Source: Kangiella sp.
Lineage (GTDB): Bacteria > Pseudomonadota > Gammaproteobacteria > Enterobacterales > Kangiellaceae
Assembly (NCBI GenBank): GCA_002733465.1
Contig: NVVT01000011.1
Coordinates: forward strand, 156,184 to 172,416
Length of the DNA stretch: 16,233 bases
Direction of reading: 5' to 3'
Shown here piece after piece: positions 8,298 through 14,547 of this stretch. A program made the position numbers and the translations under genes. Positions within the stretch are counted from its first letter, which is position 1; every line of letters begins with the position of its first letter. The notes under the pieces were generated by a model. That model did not search any database. It saw nothing but the letters and a program-made list of their open reading frames with translations, and had not been told where the DNA came from.

Positions 8298-9101
8298 TTA
8301 AGAAATAGCGAAGATTAATACAACACCTAGTAGTAAGCGATAATAAATAAACGGTTTGAATCCTATTTTATCGAGTAAGATTAGAAAATAGTGAATACAA
8401 GCTAAGGCAGCGATAGCAGATACTGCTGAGCCTAAGATAATCAAATCCCAATTAACGGGCGTTTCACTGATTGCTAACTGGTAAGATTTTAACCCGCCAG
8501 GCAATATAATCGCTGGGATAGACAATAAAAAAGAAAAACGAGCAGCTGCGCCTTTTGAAAGACCTAGTATTAAACCTGCGGTCATAGTGATACCCGAACG
8601 AGAAGTACCAGGAATTAAAGCAATTGCCTGAGCGCAACCAATAAATAATATATCTTTTACGGTAAGCGTTGTTTCATCTCTATTTTCTTTGGCACGATTA
8701 TCTGCCCACCACAATACCAGCGCAAAAATAATAGTAGTGGCTGCTATAACCTCGGTTGCACGTAAATAATTTTCCACTAGGTTGAAATAACTAAATATAA
8801 TGCCAACAATACCGACCGGAAATGTTCCCCAAATGACCGCCCATGCGAGGCGTCCATCGGATGTTTTTTCGCCTTTAAATACCCATAAGAACCATGCTTT
8901 AGTCATGTTAGCTACTTCGGTTCTAAAATAAAGAAGCACCGCGACTAACGATCCAACATGAACCGCAACGTCAAATGCTAAACCTTGCTCTACCCAACCT
9001 AATAACTGTGAAGGCAGAATTAAATGGGCTGAACTGGAAATAGGTAAAAACTCGGTCAATCCTTGTAAGATTGCTAAAAGAACAGCTTGCAACCAATCCA
9101 T
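8298..9101 (-). CDS. uppP: Undecaprenyl-diphosphatase UppP (BacA family)
   Basis: A 267-residue polytopic membrane enzyme that dephosphorylates undecaprenyl diphosphate so the carrier can be reused for peptidoglycan and other envelope polymers; members confer bacitracin tolerance. The two signature motifs are intact: QGLTEFLPISSSAH at 13-26, with the catalytic-site glutamate E17, and PGTSRSG at 164-170, with the conserved arginine R168. Hydrophobic segments run through the whole length and the size is normal. The ATG has AAGGA seven bases upstream. The upstream 86-residue membrane protein gene ends 29 bases away on the same strand, so the two may be co-transcribed. Confidence 0.95.
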   Translation of the reverse strand: MDWLQAVLLAILQGLTEFLPISSSAHLILPSQLLGWVEQGLAFDVAVHVGSLVAVLLYFRTEVANMTKAWFLWVFKGEKTSDGRLAWAVIWGTFPVGIVGIIFSYFNLVENYLRATEVIAATTIIFALVLWWADNRAKENRDETTLTVKDILFIGCAQAIALIPGTSRSGITMTAGLILGLSKGAAARFSFLLSIPAIILPGGLKSYQLAISETPVNWDLIILGSAVSAIAALACIHYFLILLDKIGFKPFIYYRLLLGVVLIFAIS

Positions 9102-9130
9102 ATGAAAATCCTTAGTATAATTTTGTAGTT

Positions 9131-9391
9131 TTAACTCGTAAAGTGATAAATAGTGGCAAGAACAATCAACTCAGCAAATGTGATGACCCAAAAATAAAGA
9201 CCACCTAATATTATTTTTGCCATGCGACCTTCTGCTTTTTTGTTTCGCATACTTAAAATAGTCCCACCTATTGCAGCAATACTCATTATTCCCGCTAGAT
9301 AGCTTTTCCACGCAACCAGCTCTGCAGCTTGTGCTGGAGGGCTAATTAGTAAAAGAAAAAGAAAGGTTATCGCGTAATGTTTAAATTTCAA
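9131..9391 (-). CDS. Small uncharacterised membrane protein with signal peptide
   Basis: I do not recognise this 86-residue protein. The N-terminus (KFKHYAITFLFLLLISPPAQA) looks like a signal peptide with an AQA-A cleavage site near 22-23. Two hydrophobic segments follow at about 31-49 and 60-82, separated by a positively charged stretch (MRNKKAEGR), consistent with a small two-helix inner-membrane protein. The start is TTG at 9389-9391; an in-frame stop lies just upstream with no ATG or GTG between, and AAGAG sits seven bases before it. It is 29 bases upstream of uppP on the same strand, which hints at an envelope role but does not prove one. The DNA upstream is cut off from midA by a repeat element. 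Confidence 0.6.
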   Translation of the reverse strand: MKFKHYAITFLFLLLISPPAQAAELVAWKSYLAGIMSIAAIGGTILSMRNKKAEGRMAKIILGGLYFWVITFAELIVLATIYHFTS

Positions 9392-9430
9392 TTGGTTGCT
9401 CTTTTTATAATTTTAAAATAGTTTGCTTTA

Positions 9431-9488
9431 GATCCCCCACTTTCCCTCATGGGACCTACTTTTGGTGCGATGGGGCTAGGGGGGATTT
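9431..9488. repeat. Short G/C-block repeat element with inverted ends (element 3)
   Basis: This 58-bp stretch opens with GATCCCCCAC and closes with GGGGCTAGGGGGGATTT. The closing sequence is the same as the right ends of the two elements flanking the DUF559 gene. The inside (CCCTCATGGG and neighbours) differs from them, and the CCCCCTTTGCGAAGGGGG hairpin is missing, so it is a diverged or shortened member. Its right end is 10 bases downstream of the midA stop codon. It could act as a terminator for that gene or be a miniature mobile element. Confidence 0.6.
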
Positions 9489-9498
9489 AGTTATTTTA

Positions 9499-10803
9499 CT
9501 ACAAGCGATGCAAATGGTCTTGCATAGAAAACCCTTTTAAAGGTGTTTTGGTATTTTTAACACTTATTTCATCGTTTTGTACATCTCTGGATAAGCTCAT
9601 AACTTTAAGCACTTCACCCATTTGCCCAGGCATCATTAGTTTTTGGATTTGCTGGCTAATTTTATATCGATCAACATCAAGTGTTTGCTCTTCATTAGCA
9701 CTTAATAACGCTTCAGCTTTCTCAATAATGCCGTTTTCAAGTAAAAAGCCAGCTTGAGTGGTAAACCCATCAATAGATAGCCCGTGCTGGCTAGCTTCTA
9801 TTGCAATATTAGTAAAATCAACATGTGCGGTAATGTCCTGTAGTCCAATAGCCTTTATATAATCTGAATGCTGATGATGATTAATAAAACAGGTTAAACT
9901 CCCTTGAAGTCTTTGCGGGTGATAAAGCTCGCTGGCTGGATAACCATAGTCAATTAATAAAATATGACCCTTTGCTAAACATTTAGACAAAGACAAAAGC
10001 CAGCCGGATGCTTGTTTTCTAATTTCGGTTTGATAACCTATTTCGAAGACTTCACGATTATTCTTGTCTGTTAGTTGAATAGGTAAATCGCAGGATTCAA
10101 CTTTAACAGTTAAACAAGTAGACAATTCGTCATCGACTAAATCAACGCCTTGATAAAACCAACCTTGCTCAGTCTTTTCTATTATTTGACAAGGAATAGC
10201 ATCAATCACCTCGTTTGCGAAAATCACACCCTTAAAATCAGTAGGCAATTTTGCTAGCCATTCCACTCGGTTTAGAAATTCAGCGTAGCCCATTTCAACC
10301 AATTCGTTCTCAATTAGCTGTTTTTGCTGAGACTGCAAAGTGGCAGACGGCTCAAGTATAAAGTATTGCTCAGGTAAGCTATTTTGATGATTTAATGCTT
10401 TGATTAAATCGACTGCAAGTTGACCACTACCTGCCCCAATTTCTAATATTGAATTAGCATCAACGTCATTTAATCTATTGGCACACTTTAAACTATTAGC
10501 AATCGAATCAGCTATGCACTCAGCAAAAAGACTTCCCATTTCCGGCGCAGTAATAAAATCGCCTTTTTCACCAAATTTATGCAAATTATTCTGGTAATAT
10601 CCCAATTGAGGTTCATACAAAGCCATTTGCATAAAAGTTTCAAAATTGATGGGGTAACCATTTTCTCTTATTTTAGTTTTTATACGTGCAGTTAGCTCCG
10701 ATGAAATATCAAAGGCCTCTGCACTAATTTTAAACTCTTTTGAAGAATTTTCTGAGTTAGTGTTTTTTGAACAACTTGATTGTTGGTTTGAGCTAACAGA
10801 CAT
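9499..10803 (-). CDS. MidA/NDUFAF7-family SAM-dependent methyltransferase
   Basis: A 434-residue class I methyltransferase of the former DUF185 group. Visible motifs are FMQMALYEPQLGYY (57-70), GDFITAPEMGSLFAE (81-95), the SAM-binding motif LEIGAGSGQL (120-129) and NEVIDAIP (197-204), all hallmarks of the MidA/NDUFAF7 family. In mitochondria NDUFAF7 methylates an arginine of a complex I subunit. The bacterial substrate is not known to me, so only the enzyme class is claimed. The first 30 residues are Ser/Asn-rich and unlike the conserved core, so the true start could be a little further in, but the ATG at 10801-10803 is the upstream limit. It is divergent from the folM-like gene with an 86-base spacer, and a G/C-block repeat follows its stop. 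Confidence 0.88.
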   Translation of the reverse strand: MSVSSNQQSSCSKNTNSENSSKEFKISAEAFDISSELTARIKTKIRENGYPINFETFMQMALYEPQLGYYQNNLHKFGEKGDFITAPEMGSLFAECIADSIANSLKCANRLNDVDANSILEIGAGSGQLAVDLIKALNHQNSLPEQYFILEPSATLQSQQKQLIENELVEMGYAEFLNRVEWLAKLPTDFKGVIFANEVIDAIPCQIIEKTEQGWFYQGVDLVDDELSTCLTVKVESCDLPIQLTDKNNREVFEIGYQTEIRKQASGWLLSLSKCLAKGHILLIDYGYPASELYHPQRLQGSLTCFINHHQHSDYIKAIGLQDITAHVDFTNIAIEASQHGLSIDGFTTQAGFLLENGIIEKAEALLSANEEQTLDVDRYKISQQIQKLMMPGQMGEVLKVMSLSRDVQNDEISVKNTKTPLKGFSMQDHLHRL

Positions 10804-10889
10804 TGATGAGAATCATAAACAGAACAAAGTTCTAAAAATAAATAATATACTAAGAGTAACTGAGATAGCTAACTCAATACAAATAAGAA

Positions 10890-11660
10890 ATGAATAATCA
10901 TAAAAATAATCGGCCGGTTGCGTTAATTACCGGCGCTTCTAAAAGAATCGGTCTATCAATCGCTGTGGAATTACATGGACGAGGGATCGATATTGCGATT
11001 CATTGTAACCATTCGAAAATAGAAGCGGTGCAGTTAGCCAATCAATTAAATAGTATTCGATCCAAAAGCGCGTATGTTGTGAAAAAAGATCTATCCGAAT
11101 GTAATGCGCCACAAGAAATAATAATCAGCACATTAGAACACTTTAACCGCCTCGATTACTTGGTCAGTAACGCGTCTATTTTTTATCCTATGCCCATCAA
11201 TGATTCAACTGAAAAACAAGTCAATCAGCTAATCAAAGTCAATACTACTCAGCCTAAAAAATTGATGTTGTTAGCCAGCAATGAAATCAAAAAGAACCAC
11301 GGCGCAATAGTAAACATGATTGATATTTACTCCCAGCGGGGCCATCAAAACCATTCGGTCTATGTTGCCAGCAAAGCGATGTTGCTAGAATTGACCAAAC
11401 AACTAGCATCGGAGTTAGCACCTGATATTCGCGTGAATAGTGTTTCGCCTGGTGCTATTTTGTGGCCCGGTCTAGAAATAGAAGGTATAGAAACGGATAA
11501 TCAAAAAAAAATGCGATTACAAATTATAGAAAATACTGCCATCAAAAGAATAGGTACGGCATCAGATATTAGTCAAACCGTTGCATTTTTATTACTTGAT
11601 GCTCATTATATGACCGGAGCTAACATTAATGTTGATGGTGGGCGGAGTTTGTATATTTAA
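10890..11660 (+). CDS. folM: FolM-like pteridine reductase (short-chain dehydrogenase)
   Basis: A 256-residue SDR enzyme expected to reduce dihydromonapterin or dihydrofolate with NADPH in the cytoplasm. The cofactor motif TGASKRIG (14-21) has the Arg typical of NADPH-using pteridine reductases. The active site shows D145 in NMIDIYSQ, where classic SDRs have Ser, together with Y158 and K162 (YVASK). The Asp/Tyr/Lys set is the pteridine reductase (PTR1/FolM) arrangement. NAS (94-96) and the closing GANINVDGGRSL are family features. Its position near folK and folB supports a pterin role. The start at 10890 has only a weak purine-rich leader. The stop codon overlaps the first 23-bp leader-like repeat of the DUF559 island. 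A plain SDR of another specificity remains possible. Confidence 0.85.
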   Translation: MNNHKNNRPVALITGASKRIGLSIAVELHGRGIDIAIHCNHSKIEAVQLANQLNSIRSKSAYVVKKDLSECNAPQEIIISTLEHFNRLDYLVSNASIFYPMPINDSTEKQVNQLIKVNTTQPKKLMLLASNEIKKNHGAIVNMIDIYSQRGHQNHSVYVASKAMLLELTKQLASELAPDIRVNSVSPGAILWPGLEIEGIETDNQKKMRLQIIENTAIKRIGTASDISQTVAFLLLDAHYMTGANINVDGGRSLYI

Positions 11661-11702
11661 AGTTAAATTCCTCTAAACATTAAAGTTAAATTCCTCTAAA
11701 CA
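11657..11702. repeat. Tandem 23-bp repeat derived from the DUF559 leader
   Basis: Two identical 23-bp units (11657-11679 and 11680-11702) are followed by the first seven bases of a third. Read on the minus strand each carries TTTAGAGGAATTTAAC, matching the DUF559 leader TTTAGAAGGAATTAACC, including its ribosome binding site, but no reading frame follows. The first unit overlaps the folM stop codon. Confidence 0.85.
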
Positions 11703-11710
11703 TTAAAGAC

Positions 11711-11877
11711 AAATCCCCCTCAATCCCCCTTCGCAAAGGGGGAGGCCAAACTATTCATTCCTTCGAACTTATCCTTTACTTTAGATTTCCCTCTCCCATT
11801 TGAAGGGTAAAGATAATACGTTACATATTTCACTGTTCTGCTCCCCCCCCCTTTGCGAAGGGGGCTAGGGGGGATTT
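11711..11877. repeat. Hairpin-ended inverted-repeat element 1
   Basis: The left end is AAATCCCCCTCAATCCCCC followed by TTCGCAAAGGGGG; the right end is CCCCCTTTGCGAAGGGGG then CTAGGGGGGATTT. Each end alone folds into a 7-bp CCCCCTT/AAGGGGG hairpin (11725-11742 and 11847-11864), and the two ends are inverted copies of each other. The roughly 95-bp interior is AT-rich, has no gene and differs from that of element 2. The right end overlaps the DUF559 stop codon at 11876-11878. Confidence 0.8.
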
Positions 11878-12238
11878 AAACTCGCTCAGCTACCACTCGA
11901 TCAATTTCATTTAAAACGTCCTCCAACTCATTCAAAACTTGAAAATTATCAAATCGTAAAACTAAGAACCCAAGTTCTGATAGTTTCTTATCCCTTAAAT
12001 TATCTTCTTGTATATTTTTGCGATCAAAATGTTGCCCTCCATCTATTTCAATCACTAATTTGGCTTTGGAACTATAGAAATCGACAATAAAATCTCTAAC
12101 TGGTTTTTGTCTATTGAACTGAACATTTCTTATTTGTTTTCGACGGATGTTCTTCCATAACAACTGCTCGGCATCTGTCATGTCTGTTCTTAGTTTTCTA
12201 GAGTATCTTTTTAGGTAGGGTTGGTAGTCTTTTATCAT
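11876..12238 (-). CDS. DUF559 endonuclease-like protein (Vsr/PD-(D/E)XK fold)
   Basis: A 120-residue protein with the full DUF559 pattern: an N-terminal helix RKLRTDMTDAEQLLWKNIR, the basic FNRQKPVRDFIVDFY strand, LVIEIDGGQH and VLRFDN. D53 and the E64-I-D66 motif with Q69-H70 lie where Vsr-like and PD-(D/E)XK nucleases hold their metal-binding residues, so a DNA nicking or cleaving activity is plausible but unproven. The length is normal and the frame intact. The ATG follows AGAAGGA at suitable spacing, and that leader lies in a 62-bp repeat also found beyond folM. The TAA stop is inside the end of element 1. Proteins of this family are often seen beside GGGGGATTT-type repeats in unrelated bacteria (my recollection). 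A role in the spread of those repeats is inference. Confidence 0.85.
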   Translation of the reverse strand: MIKDYQPYLKRYSRKLRTDMTDAEQLLWKNIRRKQIRNVQFNRQKPVRDFIVDFYSSKAKLVIEIDGGQHFDRKNIQEDNLRDKKLSELGFLVLRFDNFQVLNELEDVLNEIDRVVAERV

Positions 12239-12239
12239 G

Positions 12240-12301
12240 GTTAATTCCTTCTAAACATTAAAAACAAATCCCCCTCAATCCCCCTTCGCAAAGGGGGAGG
12301 C
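12240..12301. repeat. 62-bp repeat, copy B, containing the DUF559 leader and element 2 left end
   Basis: This segment matches 11685-11746 over its full 62 bp with only one substitution and a pair of compensating one-base shifts. It joins the DUF559 leader (ribosome binding site on the minus strand) to the AAATCCCCC hairpin end. The near identity means the duplication is recent or kept by conversion. Confidence 0.85.
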
Positions 12302-12423
12302 TAAAAATAAAAAAACTCATCTACCGAGTTCCAAGATCTATTCCCCCCTTTGCGAAGGTCGTTACATGGATGTAACTTAGTAGAACAATGCAGGAGCAAT
12401 TGTCGGGGGGCTAGGGGGGATTT
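12266..12423. repeat. Hairpin-ended inverted-repeat element 2, interrupted
   Basis: It has the same ends and orientation as element 1: an intact left hairpin at 12280-12297, a right hairpin begun at 12344 (CCCCCTTTGCGAAGG), then 46 foreign bases, then GGGGGGCTAGGGGGGATTT ending at 12423. The interior (12302-12342) is short, AT-rich and unrelated to that of element 1. The right end is 12 bases downstream of the folK stop codon. Confidence 0.78.
12359..12404. repeat. 46-bp double-hairpin insert inside element 2
   Basis: Compared with the intact right end of element 1, these bases interrupt the G run of the hairpin. They hold GTTACAT-GG-ATGTAAC (12361-12376, perfect 7-bp stem) and ACAATGC-AGGA-GCAATTGT (12385-12403, one bulge). 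An ATGGAT-centred palindrome followed by an AGGA-loop hairpin resembles short dispersed repeats I recall from other gammaproteobacteria, but I cannot name the family with certainty. Confidence 0.65.
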
Positions 12424-12435
12424 ATCTTTTAAAAC

Positions 12436-12921
12436 TTACAATGCAGTAAGTTTTTGAGAATCCTTATCAAAACTTCCCCAAAGATCAGCGTAAGTCTTAT
12501 TCTCAAGAGGATGCATCAATTCAGGCGCAAGTTCAGAAAGTGGCCAAAGCACATAAGCATTTTCTACAATCTCACCTCTGGGTAACTGAATAGGCTTATT
12601 ACAAACTAAATCACCAAATAACAACACATCAATATCAATCACCCTCGCACTAAACTTTTTATCTCCCCTAGCTCGCCCTAATTGATTTTCTATGGACTTC
12701 AACTGAATAAGAACTTTATCCAATTGACAGATTGAATCATCTTCAACTGAAAATTTGGCAACCGAGTTATAAAAATCATCTCCAACAAAACCAACCGCAG
12801 AGGATTTAAAAGTGCGAGAAAACTTAATTGAAGGGTAGAACTCTTTCAACAAACAATACACAGCCTTAAAATGCTTCTCAGGCTCAATATTACTTCCTAT
12901 GCCAATATAAACATCTACCAC
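12436..12921 (-). CDS. folK: 6-hydroxymethyl-7,8-dihydropterin pyrophosphokinase (HPPK)
   Basis: This enzyme transfers pyrophosphate from ATP to hydroxymethyldihydropterin, the step after FolB in folate synthesis. I place the start at the GTG at 12919-12921, which overlaps the folB stop and gives VVDVYIGIGSNIEPE and 161 residues, the usual HPPK size (E. coli 159). The frame stays open upstream to an ATG at 13002, but those 27 codons only translate the folB 3' end in another frame (MAGYYPRQAWSG) and match no HPPK. Catalytic features are GFVGDDFYN (44-52) and the metal-binding RVIDIDVLLFGD (93-104, D96 and D98). The late motif reads LPRGEIVENAYVLWPL, without the His and Arg of the E. coli HPPK; I think this is usual for folB-linked HPPKs. 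The insert in element 2 lies just downstream. Confidence 0.93.
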   Translation of the reverse strand: MVDVYIGIGSNIEPEKHFKAVYCLLKEFYPSIKFSRTFKSSAVGFVGDDFYNSVAKFSVEDDSICQLDKVLIQLKSIENQLGRARGDKKFSARVIDIDVLLFGDLVCNKPIQLPRGEIVENAYVLWPLSELAPELMHPLENKTYADLWGSFDKDSQKLTAL

Positions 12922-13271
12922 TTTGCCCCCCGCTCCAGCTTTACACCAACACTTTTTGCACAACTTACCGCTCCAGGCTTGTCTAGGGTAATAGCCAGCC
13001 ATTTAACTGAGAAATCTCTCATCACTAAGTCCGCGACATCAGAAATCAAGGCTTCCACCAGTTTATAACTCGAAGCCTCTGTAAACTCCTCAATTGTATG
13101 AGAAATAGCTTTGTAATCCAGAGTATCTTGTAAATCATCGGTTTTGGCTGCTGCTGAAAAGTCTGTTCCTAATTCAATATTAAAAACTAACCTTTGACGA
13201 ATTTTACGTTCCCAGTCAAATACGCCAATGACAGTTTTAACTTCTAAATCTCTTATAAAGACAATATCCAT
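12915..13271 (-). CDS. folB: Dihydroneopterin aldolase
   Basis: A 118-residue aldolase that cleaves dihydroneopterin to 6-hydroxymethyl-dihydropterin and glycolaldehyde, and can also epimerise the substrate; the family forms octamers. Diagnostic residues are the IGVFDWERKIRQ motif with E21, the DTLDYKAI substrate-binding stretch (49-56) and K98 in LDKPGAV. The length matches E. coli FolB (122 aa). The stop TAG overlaps the GTG start of folK, so the two are translationally coupled and supply consecutive steps of one pathway. It is divergent from plsY across 99 AT-rich bases that must contain both promoters. Confidence 0.95.
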   Translation of the reverse strand: MDIVFIRDLEVKTVIGVFDWERKIRQRLVFNIELGTDFSAAAKTDDLQDTLDYKAISHTIEEFTEASSYKLVEALISDVADLVMRDFSVKWLAITLDKPGAVSCAKSVGVKLERGAKW

Positions 13272-13370
13272 AAATTACTCAAATTAATATGATGCTTTCA
13301 ATATCCCCATATTATTTGCATCGTTGATGTTTTACAATAGAACTCATTATTTCATTCATAAAATGCCACG

Positions 13371-13937
13371 ATGGATCTATTTTTTGGACTCAGTCTAATA
13401 TTTGGATATTTAGCCGGATCAATATCATCCGCAATCATCGTGTGCAAACTATTCTCCCTACCCGACCCTAGAACATTAGGCTCAAATAACCCGGGCGCAA
13501 CCAATGTTCACCGAATTGGCGGTAAATTGGCTGGATTTTTAACGCTAGTTGGCGATTTCCTCAAAACCGCATTACCGATGGTATTGGTCTATAAGTTGGA
13601 TTACGGACGCGAAGCAAGCTTATGGGTAGGAGTTATGACCGTTATTGGACACTGTTTTCCTATCTATTTTGGTTTTAAAGGAGGAAAAGGCGTTGCTAGC
13701 ATGATAACCGTAGTTGCTTTGGTAATTTCGCCATTTGCCATTTTGATAATTGGTAGTTGGTTGTTGACGCTGTACACATTCGGCAGATCATCGATTGCAT
13801 CCATTGTTACTAGCTTGATTATTCCATTTTTTGGTTATCATTTTAAGCCAGAGTTATTTGTTCCGCTTTGTGCGCTTTCTGTCGTGGTATTGATTAGGCA
13901 TTGGAGTAATGTTGTTGATTTACTAAAAGATGAGTGA
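13371..13937 (+). CDS. plsY: Acyl-phosphate:glycerol-3-phosphate acyltransferase
   Basis: A 188-residue integral inner-membrane enzyme that uses acyl-phosphate made by PlsX to form 1-acyl-glycerol-3-phosphate, the first membrane phospholipid intermediate. All three conserved cytoplasmic motifs are present: SISSAIIVCKL (17-27), GSNNPGATNVHRIGG (37-51) and GHCFPIYFGFKGGKGVA (93-109). Hydrophobic helices alternate with them as in the five-helix family. The end is short: after LIRHWSNVVDLLKDE the frame stops, about 17 residues before the end of the E. coli protein. The folB-plsY divergence is a common gammaproteobacterial arrangement. No clear promoter hexamers were found in the upstream 99 bases. 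Confidence 0.95.
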   Translation: MDLFFGLSLIFGYLAGSISSAIIVCKLFSLPDPRTLGSNNPGATNVHRIGGKLAGFLTLVGDFLKTALPMVLVYKLDYGREASLWVGVMTVIGHCFPIYFGFKGGKGVASMITVVALVISPFAILIIGSWLLTLYTFGRSSIASIVTSLIIPFFGYHFKPELFVPLCALSVVVLIRHWSNVVDLLKDE

Positions 13938-14109
13938 ATATCCTAAGAGTCATTCTTTTATTTGGATCTCAGTTTGGTTTATGTAATAACATGATTAAAC
14001 TACTGAACTTCATTTGAATTAAATTTGTACAATTTACAAAAACTGCTTGAAAGTAAAGATTGAATAGCTATATTTAATGCATTCGAAATGTCGTTAATAG
14101 GTATAAAGT

Positions 14110-14334
14110 ATGAGCGATGAAAAAGGTTCCGATCATGATCAAAGCATTCCCTCCGATGCCACGAAAAAGATGTTTGAGGGTTTAACCGAGAGAGAGGTTA
14201 AAGTTCTAAAACAAAGATTTGGGATAAGTCTAGACGGCAATTTCAACCTAGAAAATTTAGGAAAGCAGTGTGAGGTTTCAATAGAGCACATCCAAGAAAT
14301 CGAACGCAAGGCTCTACGAAAGCTAAGAAGGTAG
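14110..14334 (+). CDS. Orphan RpoD-like sigma-70 region 4 protein
   Basis: A 74-residue protein that is almost only sigma region 4. After a charged 20-residue N-terminus, GLTEREVKVLKQRFGI (24-39) matches region 4.1 and NLENLGKQCEVS...IERKALRKLRR (46-74) matches the region 4.2 helix-turn-helix of housekeeping sigma-70. Regions 1 to 3 are absent, and it ends where RpoD has about a dozen more residues. Aligned with E. coli RpoD, the recognition helix has I58, H60, Q62 and E63 where RpoD has R584, R586, R588 and Q589, so binding to a normal -35 box is doubtful. Binding the RNA polymerase beta flap, or competing with a sigma factor, is conceivable. The ribosome binding site is weak. A degraded rpoD fragment is the alternative, but the frame is intact. 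Confidence 0.75.
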   Translation: MSDEKGSDHDQSIPSDATKKMFEGLTEREVKVLKQRFGISLDGNFNLENLGKQCEVSIEHIQEIERKALRKLRR

Positions 14335-14419
14335 TGTGTGAACCATGTCCATTAACTCGCGAAACTCAAACAGCATAAAACACTCAAGTGATAATATAAA
14401 TAGTTGAGCTAGACTAGAT

Positions 14420-14533
14420 CCACTCCCCAGTGGTAACGCTAAGGGCTTTTTTGGTTACTTTTTTAGCTCTTGAAAAAAGTAACTCGTAGGCAAGCGAAGC
14501 GCTACGAAACGCTCTTGAACTTAGAGCTTATAG
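14420..14533. repeat. Hairpin-rich spacer with a perfect 11-bp inverted repeat
   Basis: The 213-base spacer between the convergent orphan sigma gene and tsaD contains CCACT-CCCC-AGTGG (14420-14433), then GTTACTTTTTT (14454-14464) paired perfectly with AAAAAAGTAAC (14473-14483) around an 8-base loop, and GCTCT...AGAGC around 14511-14527. GCTCTTGAA occurs twice, in the central loop (14466-14474) and at 14511-14519. The central hairpin may terminate transcription from either side, though it lacks a trailing T run. It resembles a dispersed extragenic repeat; no gene is seen. Confidence 0.5.
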
Positions 14534-14547
14534 AACTAATAACCAAA

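Larger units (their letters stand above)
11657..12423. mobile_element. Putative DUF559 module: endonuclease-like gene between two hairpin-ended elements
   Basis: Between the stops of folM and folK lies a self-contained block: a 23-bp tandem duplication (11657-11702), element 1 (11711-11877), the DUF559 gene (11876-12238), its leader, and element 2 (12266-12423). Both elements have the same orientation and the same inverted ends, AAATCCCCC on the left and GGGGGGATTT on the right. No transposase and no clear target-site duplication for the whole block are visible. I infer a mobile or formerly mobile unit from symmetry, duplication and position. A purely regulatory or terminator role for the repeats is the alternative. 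Confidence 0.45.

Noticed and set aside
11711..12423. Regularly repeated G/C blocks could be read as a CRISPR array
   Set aside because: There are only two or three copies, spacing is uneven, a gene lies between them, the repeats are terminal inverted repeats, and no cas gene is present.
12922..13002. N-terminal extension of folK to the ATG at 13002
   Set aside because: The extra 27 residues are an out-of-frame reading of the folB 3' end and do not match HPPK proteins; the GTG at 12919-12921 fits the family length.
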